Positions 53,042 through 62,265 of a stretch of DNA of 64,000 nt are shown here, piece by piece. Both the position numbers and the translations under genes were made by a program. Source of the DNA: Clusia tigrina (taxonomy: Eukaryota; Arthropoda; Insecta; Diptera; Clusiidae). Position 1 is the stretch's first letter. Each line of letters opens with the position of its first letter. The notes beneath the pieces are model-generated. The model was not told the origin of the DNA, did no database searches, and worked only from the letters and a program-made list of their open reading frames with translations. The stretch spans positions 17,865,856-17,929,855 of the forward strand of contig OV050032.1 of assembly GCA_920105625.2 (NCBI GenBank). Reading direction: 5' to 3'.

Positions 53042-53344
53042 GTGGAACAATCTTCAAAAAATGTGGATAATACTAAAAAATCAGAAATCGCTCGATTGCA
53101 TGAACTTGAAATATTATGCACTGAACTCAAAAGAGAAATTAATAAGCTTAAAGCTGAAAATATCAAACTTAAAATTGATAATGCAGAAAAACACGAAACT
53201 GCAAAAGAAAATTCTCAGAAATATGAAACAGATGAAGAAGAATTGGCCAGAGAAACTGAATGGATACTAAAGGGAATAAACACGTTCAGAAAAGGAAGGC
53301 AAATTCATCTCCCGAACATATTCAAAGTTGTAATAATAACTTAG
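53042..53344 (+). pseudogene. Jockey ORF1 N-terminal coiled coil, truncated
   Basis: The 100-codon frame contains 'IARLHELEILCTELKREINK' and continues with heptad-like Leu/Ile spacing and dense Lys/Glu, so a coiled coil is likely. In Jockey-class LINEs, ORF1 makes an RNA-binding Gag-like protein whose N-terminus is often coiled. The zinc-knuckle C-terminal half is absent. A frame change near 53270 moves the reading into the frame of the RT segment, which then carries a few more basic residues ('HVQKRKANSSPE') before the deletion joint. Confidence 0.55.
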
Positions 53345-54432
53345 TTAACCAGGTGAGTTCCGATGAGAAGCTGCTGCACAATAAACTCCAGTCAATTATT
53401 GAAGAAAAGAAACTCATACCAAGCCACCAATTTGGTTTCAGAAGAAAACACTCAACTATAGATCAAGTTCACAGGATCGTCGAAGTTATTGAAAACTCAT
53501 TTGAAGAGAAAAAAGTCTGTTCTGCGGTATTTCTAGATGTAGCGCAGGCATTCGACAAAGTTTGGCATAAAGGTCTGCTCCATAAACTGCAACTGATTCT
53601 ACCTGCCGAATATTGTGAAATTATCAAATCATACCTTCAAAAAAGACACTTCAGAATTAAGCAAGATGATGCCTATTCTGGACTCCGCGAAGTTCCTCAA
53701 GGCAGCATCCTAGGGCCCCTACTCTATCTCTTATTCACAAGCGATTTACCGATCGAACAAAACCATATTACCGCAACATTCGCTGACGATACGGCACTCA
53801 TAGCTACTGGTGGCACAGAGGAAATCTCAGTAGAGAAACTCCAACGTGTCGTAAATTCAATATTTAATTGGACAAAGAAATGGCGTATTAAAATAAATAA
53901 CACAAAATCGGTCCACATCGACTTTACGAATAAAAAGGTTAGACATAGCCCGCTATATATAGACGGAATAGAAGTACCATACTCAAATAACGCTAAGTAT
54001 TTGGGTATGACACTAGACGTAAAGCTCCGATGGTGTGCACATGTGAAAAAGAAAAGAGAAGAACTCGAAATAAAGTATAAAAAAATGTACTGGTTAATTG
54101 GCAGATCATCTACGCTTTCAACATATAAAAAGCTTTTGTTATATAATCAAATCTTGAAACCCGTATGGAGTTACGGTATTCAACTTTGGGGATGCACCAC
54201 ACAAACCAATATTAAAAGAATACAAAAATTTCAAAACCAAGTTCTACGGACCATAGTCAATGCACCCTGGTACGTACGAATGTCAGACCTCCACAGAGAT
54301 TTTGGCGTGAAGACGGTACACAGCGAAATTACTAAAGTCGCAATCTTACATTACGAACGACTTCAACACCACATAAACGAAGAGGTATCGAAACTCTCCG
54401 AACTAAATTTGTTACGAGTAATTATAAATTGA
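53260..54432 (+). pseudogene. Jockey-type reverse transcriptase, N-terminally deleted but open
   Basis: A 390-codon frame. After a foreign start (about 35 residues from ORF1) RT begins at about residue 44: 'LIPSHQFGFRRKHSTIDQVH'. Motif A is 'CSAVFLDVAQAFDKVWH' (about residues 86-103), motif B 'EVPQGSILGPLLYLLF', and motif C 'FADDTALIA' with both Asp. Then come the thumb-like 'YLGMTLDVKLRWCAHV' block and a typical C-terminal region. It would copy RNA at a nicked target in an intact element. Without the endonuclease and the first RT motifs it is unlikely to work. No stop interrupts 390 codons, so the copy is fairly young or was amplified recently. Confidence 0.85.
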
Positions 54433-54644
54433 ATGTGCTGCAAAAAGCCATCAGAGTATGCATAACTAAACATGAAAAACCGTTATATTCATATTATTTC
54501 TAGATAGTCAATGTGTTTCTGTTGCTATCTCGTTTTAACTAATGATTTAGGTCATTAGTGCTGTTCTCCCTTTGTGTGGCACTGTGAGTTCTAAACGATG
54601 ATGCAGTCTCGTTGGCATTAATTGACCACTTTCCCGTATGGGCG

Positions 54645-54706
54645 AGAACATTCTGGAAAGAGTATGCAACTATAAAAATGCTGCGTTAGCCGTCACGGAC
54701 TCAGTC
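54645..54706 (+). promoter_or_regulatory. Heat-shock-like core promoter (HSE, TATA, initiator)
   Basis: Positions 54645-54659 read 'agaacattctggaaa', three perfect alternating nGAAn/nTTCn pentamers, a heat-shock element. TATAAAAA follows at 54671-54678. TCAGTC, a canonical fly initiator, is at 54701-54706 with the expected A 32 bp after the TATA start. No matching ORF lies downstream before 55.3 kb. It may be the promoter of an LTR remnant or of a noncoding RNA. The order and spacing are seen in the sequence; heat inducibility is inference. Confidence 0.55.
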
Positions 54707-54739
54707 GCGAATTGGAAGTTGCAACAATAAGAAATTATA

Positions 54740-55195
54740 TATAAGTAATTCTGTTATAAATCAGAATTTGTTAATTATTTCTTAAGGGAATTACTGTAAA
54801 TTGAAACTAGTTTTATTAAAGCCAAATTATCAAGCAACGTTCATTGTATTATCTGACACAATCTAGTGATGAAACTATTAGCAAGACTAGTTTTCGTAAC
54901 AATTTCGGACAAGCAGGACATATGAACAACTCATCAATCAAATTTGCCATAATTGCAAGACAGAAACATATCGCCAAGGTGGGCTCTCAACAACTAACCA
55001 CGTGTCATTGCCGTGGTTCTGACTGACAACGTCGCTACATTTTGGAATTTTTCCGGTGCTTCATTCTCCAAGTGCACTCATACGCAGTCTACACAAACAC
55101 ATTGACAAGCATTTTCTCAATAATACACCTGTATGCACTACATGAGCGTTCGCTCGTATGTGCCCGCATGCCGTTGGATGTACCCAGTAAAAAAT
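54740..55195. other. No gene seen downstream of the promoter-like block
   Basis: A+T-rich DNA with a 60-codon frame (54844-55026) that has no recognisable domain. It might be leader sequence of an LTR element, but I could find no LTR pair or PBS. Confidence 0.35.
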
Positions 55196-55211
55196 GTTGG
55201 ATCGCTCGCAC

Positions 55212-55249
55212 AAAGGAGTAATAACAGAGTGCTCCATTATTACTCCTTT
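55212..55249. repeat. Perfect 13-bp inverted repeat
   Basis: 'aaaggagtaataa' (55212-55224) faces 'ttattactccttt' (55237-55249) across a 12-nt loop. The loop plus right arm, 'gagtgctccattattactcc' (55227-55246), resembles the unit junction 'gagcgctccaatattactcg' of the tandem repeats at 56.1 kb in the same orientation. Confidence 0.9.
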
Positions 55250-55498
55250 TTGAGCATCAATGGATCAAATTGACAGCTCTCACTCACTTTCCTCTGTCAC
55301 TTCTTTCTCTTCTTTGGTTCTTTGCTAATATCTCTCCTCTTCAGTGTTTTGTATTGTTTACCGTTGCACTTTCGTTGAGAGGCAAGCTATTACGTAGTTT
55401 TTTATGCTTTAGTACTGAAGAAACATCCGATACAACAAATTCAAGAGTTCAAGAAGTGAAAAAGTGAAATTAAAATTCAACTCAAAATAACCAGCAAG

Positions 55499-55839
55499 AT
55501 GGGAAAGAATTTCGAATTTGTGCCTGTTTATTCAAGAAACACGGGTAAGATGTTTTATTTAATGGAAATTATTGCATTCGAGGTACATATATTACATACA
55601 TACATTTTTTAACTGTCGTATTTGCAGATTCAGTCGATACAACCGAAACGTTGACGCATATTAAAATTTAATTGGAACGGGTCGCAGGGAAAGATCGCCC
55701 TAAAAAGTTACAGGCTTTTTCATTAATATTTGTTTCAAGCCATACCACCTATCCAGACTGTGAGAAATCAATTCGAGAAGCGTTCCGGAAAATCAAAATG
55801 GCCTTCTACAGAAGGACGTATGGCCTAAAGCAGCAATAA
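55499..55839 (+). pseudogene. Unidentified small two-exon reading frame, one internal stop
   Basis: I recognise no family. ATG at 55499 lies in a good insect start context (cagcaagATGG) behind an A-rich leader like a fly 5' UTR. Exon 1 (55499-55544) ends at a strong donor, ACGG|GTAAGA. The intron would be 83 nt (55545-55627) with acceptor TTTGCAG. After splicing, the frame continues from 55628 for 13 codons to TAA at 55669-55671, then stays open for 55 codons to TAA at 55837-55839. The second part is basic and reads 'KDRPKKLQAFSLIF' and 'REAFRKIKMAFYRRTYGLKQ'. The first stop may be a mutation (one base from CAA), or the product is only 29 residues long. A possible initiator 'cttcagtg' is near 55342. 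Could be a gene relic or cargo of an unknown element. Confidence 0.4.
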
Positions 55840-56025
55840 TTAATATTAATTACTTTATTATATTTAAATATTAATCCATTACTGCTTTTTCCAATTTTGA
55901 ATTGAATTCCCTGTATAAATTTTCTTATATATATAACTAGAATTATGTTCTTTCAATTTTGTATACAAACATTTAATATACAGAATAAGCAATAATCGTT
56001 TCTCATTTTACTCGTGTACTATGAA

Positions 56026-56055
56026 CAGAAACATAAATGATCATTTATGTTTCTG
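56026..56055. repeat. Perfect 30-bp palindrome
   Basis: The half-site 'cagaaacataaatga' (56026-56040) is followed immediately by its exact reverse complement (56041-56055) with no spacer. Such a palindrome can extrude as a cruciform or mark an inverted-repeat junction. Confidence 0.95.
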
Positions 56056-56075
56056 CTATGAATAAAAGATCGTTC

Positions 56076-56183
56076 CAATACTACTCGCGGAGAAAGTCAA
56101 AACGAGCGCTGCAATATTACTCGCGTAGGAACTCTAACCGAGCGCTCCAATATTACTCGCTTAGGAAGTCAAAACGAGCGCTC
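56076..56183 (+). repeat. Three tandem 36-bp units containing GAGCGCTC
   Basis: Units start at 56076, 56112 and 56148 with 'caata.tactcgc', run through 'agg/aga.a.tc' and end in 'cgagcgct'. Two junctions contain AGCGCT; the last is followed by CGCT. GAGCGCTC is itself a palindrome, so each unit offers a symmetric protein-binding site. Confidence 0.9.
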
Positions 56184-56313
56184 GCTTCCAATGACACGCT
56201 ATGTTAAAAAGGAGCGCAAAATACATGAGCTCTAGAACAATAGGGAGCGATCAATGCCTCGCATTGGATCGATCCATGATTGCTCCGAGAGCTATCCATT
56301 TTTTATGGGGTAT

Positions 56314-56314
<1 letters not shown>

Positions 56315-56354
<40 letters not shown>
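56315..56354. repeat. (CA)n microsatellite
   Basis: About 20 uninterrupted CA dinucleotides. Confidence 0.97.
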
Positions 56355-56358
<4 letters not shown>

Positions 56359-56359
56359 G

Positions 56360-57217
56360 CTGTCAAATGTGCCCAGCACCGAATGTCATATTGAACCTAA
56401 GGCAAGGATGATAGATGCATAATAATAAAAGTTTTCGCCATAACTTGATATCAATTTTATTACTGTATCTTTCCTTATAGGCAGGATATGAAAAATTTTC
56501 TTGAACAGCAACGTAAAATGTAAAGGAGGGTGCTTGGGGGTTTTAAGCAGGGTTTGTAGAATTATGCACACAAACAAAAAGAAAAAGTTCGTGTGTTTGA
56601 AGAAGAAGCTGATTGTGTAAGCGAAAGACTGATGTTGCATATGCCATGATTGCGTGCATGGAATTTTAAGTTAACACTTTAGTGCAGATTTACGAGTTAT
56701 TGAAAAATGGCAAACTTCAACTTTAACATAAAATTTTATTGAACACAATAGTTGAAAAGTTCGTTATTGGTTGCGAAAGTGCAGATCGTTGACGCAATTT
56801 TATTTCTTGTTTTTCACTCTCAACAGAACTTTTTGTGGTCTTTGTTTTCCAGATTACTAAGTATGCGCGTACCGACTTTAGAGTGACTTTGATTAAATAT
56901 CTATGCTTTATCGGATGGTACTATGAATCTCGTGCAACTAAGAGGACGCAGTTACGCTCAATAGCGACTGTCTGACTATATTTGAAAGGAGGGCTTTTGT
57001 AAGCTCAGTGATTGTAGCAGATGATCTTTGAATTCATCCTTGTCATTCGGTGCAGTCAATTTAAATTTTTAAACTCTAGCAGGTCATCACTTTCTAAAAA
57101 ATATATAAGGTGTGTATTTATTGTACAAAGAGGGGACGAACATAATTCCATACACATATCTCACTGGTTTAGTTATTTAATCGTAATTATTTAATGAATA
57201 TTTTTTTAATTAAATAT
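56360..57217. other. No gene seen
   Basis: Noncoding DNA up to the target duplication of the LTR element. Confidence 0.5.
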
Positions 57218-57222
57218 ATTTC

Positions 57223-57455
57223 TGTTATGTATTTAAAGAAAATCAACAATAACTGAATACTACATAAATATGTACACACATTTTGCATCTCATCCATTAT
57301 TACATTACATACACACATATTATATATTATACTCACATCTATTACACACACACATATCCCATACTTATATTCAATCCCATTTATCATAATAAAGTCAGTC
57401 GTGATTTATACCTCAAACAAGCAAGTTGTCTGTCTTTCAATCGTAGAACACAACA
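57223..57455 (+). repeat. 5' LTR
   Basis: 233 bp, TG...CA ends. 'aataaa' at about 57389-57394 could serve as polyadenylation signal in the 3' copy. It differs from the 3' LTR at 'acattacat' versus 'acatagcat' (two bases) and 'aaagtcagt' versus 'aaagtgagt' (one base). Confidence 0.97.
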
Positions 57456-57458
57456 TAT

Positions 57459-57468
57459 TGGCGACGAG
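57459..57468 (+). promoter_or_regulatory. Primer-binding site, tRNA-Ser type
   Basis: TGGCGACGAG begins 3 bp after the LTR. It would pair with the CCA end of a serine tRNA whose acceptor stem begins GACGAG. The tRNA match is from general knowledge of tRNA-Ser(GCU), not checked against this genome. Confidence 0.65.
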
Positions 57469-57507
57469 AAAAGAGCCACGAAAGTGCAAGTGAAAAATAA
57501 GAAAAAA

Positions 57508-58140
57508 ATGTCTACGGAATCTAAAGTTTTTGAAACGTTGTTGGCTCAACAGCAGCAATTTGCTAAGAACATGTTGGAGCAACAACAACAGTGGATGCAG
57601 TCCATCCTAGATCGAAACGGGTTAGGCGCTGGTGGAGGAACAGACCTCACGGGTCATTCAACAGTCTGTCCACCATTTCCCAGTTTGAATAAGGATAACC
57701 AAAAGTGGGAATCATACCTACAGCAGTTATCGCAGCATTTCCAAGCATATTCCGTGGTCACGGCTGAAAAACAAAAAGCATATTTTCTATCGTGGATAGG
57801 CGCAGACATGTTTGAGTTGTTGAAGAATTTATTTGGCAGTCAAAATCTAGATGAGTTTACATACAAACAATTAGCGGATAAATTCACAGAACATTTCCAG
57901 ACAAAACGGCACATTGTCGCAGCTCGCTACGAATTCTTTAAAAGAGGAATGGGAAACTCGCAAACGCACAGACAATGGGTAGCCGATCTTCGTGGAATTG
58001 CGCGTGAGTGCCAGTTTGTATGTAGTGCTGCGGCATGCTCATTAGATTTCGTTGACGAAATGATTCGGGACCAAATAACTGTGCATACACCATTTGACGC
58101 TGTTCGCGGCTGCTCTTCAAAAGTTACAACCTACCCTTGA
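57508..58140 (+). pseudogene. Gag N-terminal part (capsid), frameshifted at the end
   Basis: The start at 57508 follows an A-rich leader. Gln-rich N-terminus ('LLAQQQQFAKNMLEQQQQW'), then a capsid-like domain with 'WESYLQQLSQHFQAY' and 'FLSWIGADMFELL', and a helix-rich region 'KRHIVAARYEFFKRGM'. At about 58107-58110, in 'gttcgcggctgct', one extra base shifts the frame. Gag then runs into a stop at 58140, while the correct reading continues in the next frame ('AALQKLQPTLEDVLLIAESY'). The site lies inside the capsid region with no slippery heptamer, so I read it as a mutation and not programmed frameshifting. Gag packages the element RNA in cytoplasmic particles. Confidence 0.9.
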
Positions 58141-58703
58141 AGATGTACTTTTAATAGCGGAATCATATGAAACTACAACAAAAACTGTAGCGGTCATAGA
58201 AGAAAACAATGAGAGACAAATTCCAGTGAATGCAATAAATACACACCGAAAAAAGCAACAAAAATGTAGTGGTAAAGAAAAAACTGGGAAAAACACACTA
58301 AAATCTTGTTCTGGTTGCGGTCACACACACAGTAGAGACAAATGTAAGTTTCGCGACGCAATTTGTCATAAGTGTGGAAAAACAGGTCACATTGCTGTTG
58401 TGTGTTTGTCAAAAGAATCCAAACAAAAGGGTAATTACGGTAAAGACAACAAGAGAAAAGAATCCGTGCAAACTGTCTACAGTCTGAGTGGCCTAATTAC
58501 AACAAGAGCAAACAAAAACGTAATAGAAATAGAGGTTCTTGGAAAAAACGTTTGTTTTCAGATGGATTCTGGTGCAACTGTGTCGGTTATTAATGCTACA
58601 ACTTACAAAGAGCTAAACAGTTCAAATCTGGAAAAATGTCAACGAATTCTGCATGCATACGGGCAGAAATCAATTCCGATCTTGGGTGAGCTACGCACTG
58701 TCG
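58109..58703 (+). pseudogene. Gag C-terminus (zinc knuckles) and protease
   Basis: This frame continues the capsid, then has two Cys/His knuckles: 'CSGCGHTHSRDKC' (irregular, C-x2-C-x3-H-x4-C) and 'CHKCGKTGHIAVVC' (canonical CCHC). These bind RNA. The retropepsin active site is 'VCFQMDSGATVSVI' with Asp-Ser-Gly at about 58562-58570. After 'LGELRTVAK' the frame meets the foldback-like insertion at 58709 and reads foreign codons to a stop at 58792. Gag and Pol share one frame here, so protease would be made as part of one polyprotein. Confidence 0.9.
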
Positions 58704-58708
58704 CTAAG

Positions 58709-59301
58709 GCTGCAGGCAGAGTGCCGGCTGGCGACCGAACCGAACCGAACTTATTGCTGACTGAAAAAAAAAACTGGTTCAATACAAATTAGTGCAAATC
58801 GGCGCCGAGATGGCAGAGTAACAGCCGAACCGAACCGAGCTTATTGCTGACTGACTGGACAAAACTGTTTTAGAGACTTATTTGTGACCGATTGTGACTG
58901 ATGTTTGATTGTATGTGTAAATATTTAAGTTGATGCTTTAATGCTATTGATATATTTCTCTCTGTTTTGTTTGACACATATGTATGTGTGTATCTATCAT
59001 GTAGATCATTATACCATGCTCTTGCTTTTTTGTTTATGATTGGTTTTGTTTACCGTTTGAACGAAATATACATACATATGTACATATATACAAAACACAA
59101 AATTCTTTTCCTTCATTCCACACCAACAACTTCTCCTGCCTCTACCATGCTCTTGCTGTTGTCAACGCAGTGTATGATTGGTTTTGTTTACAAAAAAAGC
59201 ACAAGTTTCAGCCGGCACTCTGCCATCCCATAAGTTGAAACAAGTCAGCAATAAGTTCGGTTCGGTTCGGTTCGGTCGCCAGTCGGCACTCTGCCTGCAG
59301 C
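58709..59301. mobile_element. 593-bp foldback-like nonautonomous DNA element
   Basis: The ends are long inverted repeats starting 'gctgcaggcagagtgccg', then 'ctggcgaccgaaccgaacc', with three (left) and four (right) GAACC steps and a shared 'gaacttattgctgact'. A second, weaker inverted block ('gatggcagagt..') follows inside, so the arms reach about 120 bp. A 5-bp duplication 'ctaag' flanks it (58704-58708 and 59302-59306). The inside has two direct repeats of 'atgattggttttgtttac' (about 59036 and 59173) and no gene. It needs an outside transposase. The superfamily is unclear: repeat-rich arms suggest a foldback type. Confidence 0.85.
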
Positions 59302-59306
59302 CTAAG

Positions 59307-60311
59307 TGTGGTAACAAGGAAGCAAACGTAGTAGTTATTGTTGCAAATGTCGAACAGTCAAATAATCTTTTCGGCTTGGACTTGTTTAAAATATTCGGTT
59401 TTGAGATACGGCAAATCTGTAACGTTGATGAGCAGCATGAGCCTCTGGTAGCTGATATTTGTAGTAAATACAAAGAAGTTTTTCAACCAGCTTTTGGAGT
59501 AATTAAAAAATTTGAAGCCAGTCTAAAACCAAACGCCACACCGAAGTTTTATAAAAGCCGTCAAATACCGTTTGCTTTAATGGACAAATTCAGAGAAGAA
59601 GCAGAACGACTCACACAAAAAGGCATTTGGAAGCTAGTGAAATTCAGCAACTGGGCATCCCCTATTGTACTAGCAGCCAAGCCAGGAGGTGCAATAAGGA
59701 TTTGCGGAGACTTCAAACAGGGCATTAATACGCAGATCGATATCGAGCAGTATCCGTTGCCAACTCGCGAAGCCCTACTCCACAAGATTCGACACGGAAG
59801 ATATTTTAGCAAAATCGACCTAAAGGATGCTTATTTGCAAATGCAGCTTGACGAGACAGCAAAGAAAATTATGGTCGTCAACACGCCGTTGGGACTTTTT
59901 CAATATCAGCGGTTGCCATACGGTGTAGCTAGCGCTCCAGCTATTTTCCAACGTTATCTGGAACAACTTCTTAGCGGCATTGAAGGTTGCGGCAACTATT
60001 TACACGATATCATAATAACAGCACCAACGACTGAACAACATCTTATGCGTCTTGAGCAAATTTTAAGCATTCTTCACGAAAATGGCATAAAATGCAAGCA
60101 AGAAAAGTGTTTCATTCTTAGAGAAGAAATTGAATACTTAGGAAGGAGAGTTAGTGCAAATGGTATTCTTCCCGATCAATCGGGATTACGAGCAGTAAAA
60201 GATTTGAAACAGCCCACTACTCTGCAACGATTAGAAGCGTTCATGGGGAAAGTAAACTACTATTGTAATTTCATCCCGAATTACTCACAGCTGGCGTCTC
60301 CTCTAAAATAA
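59307..60311 (+). pseudogene. Reverse transcriptase of the LTR element, active site altered
   Basis: RT begins at about 59545 ('YKSRQIPFALMDKFREEAER'). Fingers and palm follow: 'WASPIVLAAKPGGAIRICGDF', motif A 'FSKIDLKDAYLQM' with the first catalytic Asp, 'LPYGVASAPAIFQR', and motif C 'YLHDIII' at about 60000-60020, where YLDD is normal. The second-position Asp is His (CAC in place of GAC), which should abolish polymerase activity. A TAA at 60309-60311 then cuts pol, and the same frame continues behind it. The start of this piece is in frame with protease once the 593-bp insertion and one target copy are discounted. Confidence 0.92.
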
Positions 60312-61697
60312 CTTCGTAGGAAGAACATACCATTCAAGTGGGGCTCCGAACAACAGCAAGCTTTCATAGAATTAAAGACACACATCCTTAATGCAACACA
60401 ATTGGCTCATTTTAATGAAGAACTGCCCCTTGTTCTTGCCACTGATGCATCTTCTTTCGGCATTGGTGTAGTATTGTCACAAATTCAACCAAATGGAATG
60501 GAAAGACCTATAGCATTCGCTTCAAAAACCCTGGACAAACATCAAGTCAGGTATAGCCAAGTTGAAAAAGAAGGACTGTCCATTATATTCGGAGTGAAAA
60601 CATTTAATCAGTACCTGTATGGCAGAAAGTTTGTTCTCATAACTGATCACAAACCGTTGTTAACCATATTTAATCCGGGCAAACATCTTCCCACAATGAC
60701 ATCAAATAGACTACAGCGTTGGGCAATCATTCTGATGGCTTACAACTTTGATATTAAATATCGTTCAACTGGTGATCACGGGAACGCTGACGCACTTTCA
60801 CGTCTACCAATCAGCACAGATGAGGATTTTGACAAGGAAGAAGCATGCTACAATATCGTCGAAATATCGCCTCCGATCAACATGGAAACCATTCTTAAGC
60901 ATCTGAAAACCGATACCACTCTGAACAAGGTTCTCAGATTTGTGTCAAGTGGGTGGCCGGACAAACCAGCCGATCCTGAATTACTGCCATATTTCAATCG
61001 TAGATTTGCCCTTACGGTAAACAATCAACTACTTTGCCTGTACACGGACGCTAATCGCATCGTCGTTCCTCGTACACTTAGACAACACATCTTATCACTT
61101 CTCCATGATGGCCACTGGGGAACAGTGAGAATGAAGCAGTTGGCTAGACAAAATGTGTGGTGGCCAGGTATCGATGAGGACATTGCAACGTTAGCGAAAG
61201 CGTGCAGCATATGCAAGAAAACTAATCCAGCTCCACCAAATAAATTTCAAAGTTGGCCGAAGGCAACATCAGCTTTGGAGGGGATTCACATAGATTTTGC
61301 TGGTCCAATATTCGACTCTATGTGGCTCATATGCGTGGACGCATATTCACAGTTTCCATTTGTTACGCAAATAACTTCAACAACAACAACTAACACTATT
61401 TCAGCATTGTCAGCCATTTTTGCAATTGAGGGTTATCCCAAAACCCTAGTCAGCGACAACGGTCCGCAACTCACAGCAGACGCTTTTAAACAGTTTTGCA
61501 AACAACACGGGATAAATCACATTACGACAGCACCATTTCACCCAGCATCAAATGGACTTGCGGAAAGGTTCGTACAATCGTTTAAAACGTCAGTGAATAA
61601 AAACATCAAAGATGGGTATCCAACCAACACTGCCGTTACAAAGTATCTTGCTTCGTATCGTTTTACGCCCAATGCACAAGGAAAAACACCAGCATAA
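60312..61697 (+). pseudogene. RNase H and integrase (zinc and catalytic core)
   Basis: The same frame as RT continues after the stop. RNase H: 'LATDASSFGIGVVLSQ' (first Asp), 'VEKEGLSIIFG' (Glu), 'LITDHKPL' (Asp), 'GDHGNADALSRLP' (last Asp). Integrase zinc domain: 'LLHDGHWG' (H-x3-H) and 'CSICKKT' (C-x2-C). Catalytic triad: 'IHIDFAGP', 'LVSDNGPQL' and 'NGLAERFVQS', with 35 residues between the second Asp and Glu (DD35E). All key residues are present. A TAA at 61695-61697 ends the frame just after the core ('QGKTPA'). Confidence 0.93.
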
Positions 61698-62243
61698 TTG
61701 ATTCATGGTCGTCCCGTACGCACAATCCTAAGTCAATTGTTTGAGCAGCCAAACAGTAATAAAAATCAGCAAGGAAACAAGTATGAGTTAAACCAAAAAG
61801 TATTTGCGCGAAAGGACGCAAGGGGAGAAAAATGGATAGAAGCGACCATCGATCGACCAATTGGGAAAATGTTATTTATCGTTCGCACTGCTACGGGGTT
61901 TTATAAACGCCATATTAATCAACTTAAGTCCAGGTCAAATTCGGATATTAAAGGCGGAAATTCCGACATTGATATCACACAGTTTTGGAGGGTCTCAAAC
62001 ACACAAAATCCGCTCTCCAGTTCACCATCGACAAATCAACAGGAACATCATTCATCGGGTGCAGTTCAACCTGAATCCAATAGTACTGATAGAAACAGAA
62101 ATTCGAGAAGCAATCACCATGATGTTCCTCCAATGGCAAGTCAACACCAGTCGGGAAGACAAATACGCAGTAGTAACCGAATACGCAGAGAAGTTATCCG
62201 ATATCACCCACCTGATTCTGGAAGTCGTAAAACTACTAAATAA
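61698..62243 (+). pseudogene. Integrase C-terminal domain and polar tail
   Basis: In frame with the preceding segment across the single TAA. 'VFARKDARGEKWIEATI' and 'GKMLFIVRTATGFYKRHINQ' match the SH3-like C-terminal DNA-binding fold of gypsy integrases (a GPY-type region). A Ser/Asn/Gln-rich low-complexity tail of about 100 residues follows and ends at 62243, 22 bp before the 3' LTR. No env-like frame follows. Confidence 0.85.
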
Positions 62244-62249
62244 ATGAAA

Positions 62250-62265
62250 TTTTAGGGAGGAGATA
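62250..62265 (+). promoter_or_regulatory. Polypurine tract
   Basis: 'ttttagggaggagata' directly precedes the 3' LTR. It would prime plus-strand DNA synthesis. Two pyrimidine interruptions are unusual but tolerated in some families. Confidence 0.7.

Larger units (their letters stand above)
52950..54600 (+). mobile_element. Internally deleted Jockey-type LINE
   Basis: A Lys/Glu-rich coiled-coil segment typical of an ORF1 start (53042-53344) is joined within about 60 bp to the RT fingers of ORF2. The rest of ORF1, the whole endonuclease and the start of RT are missing. The RT frame is long and undamaged. A clear poly(A) tail or target duplication was not found, so the 3' limit is approximate. 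Its coding frame is far better preserved than the relic at 33.6 kb. Confidence 0.75.

Noticed and set aside
58100..58140. Programmed frameshift between Gag and Pol
   Set aside because: The shift lies within capsid, before the zinc knuckles, with no slippery heptamer. Gag and protease otherwise share one frame, so a one-base mutation is simpler.
58967..59233. ORF inside the 593-bp insertion
   Set aside because: It spans internal direct repeats and has no transposase motif; the insertion is nonautonomous.
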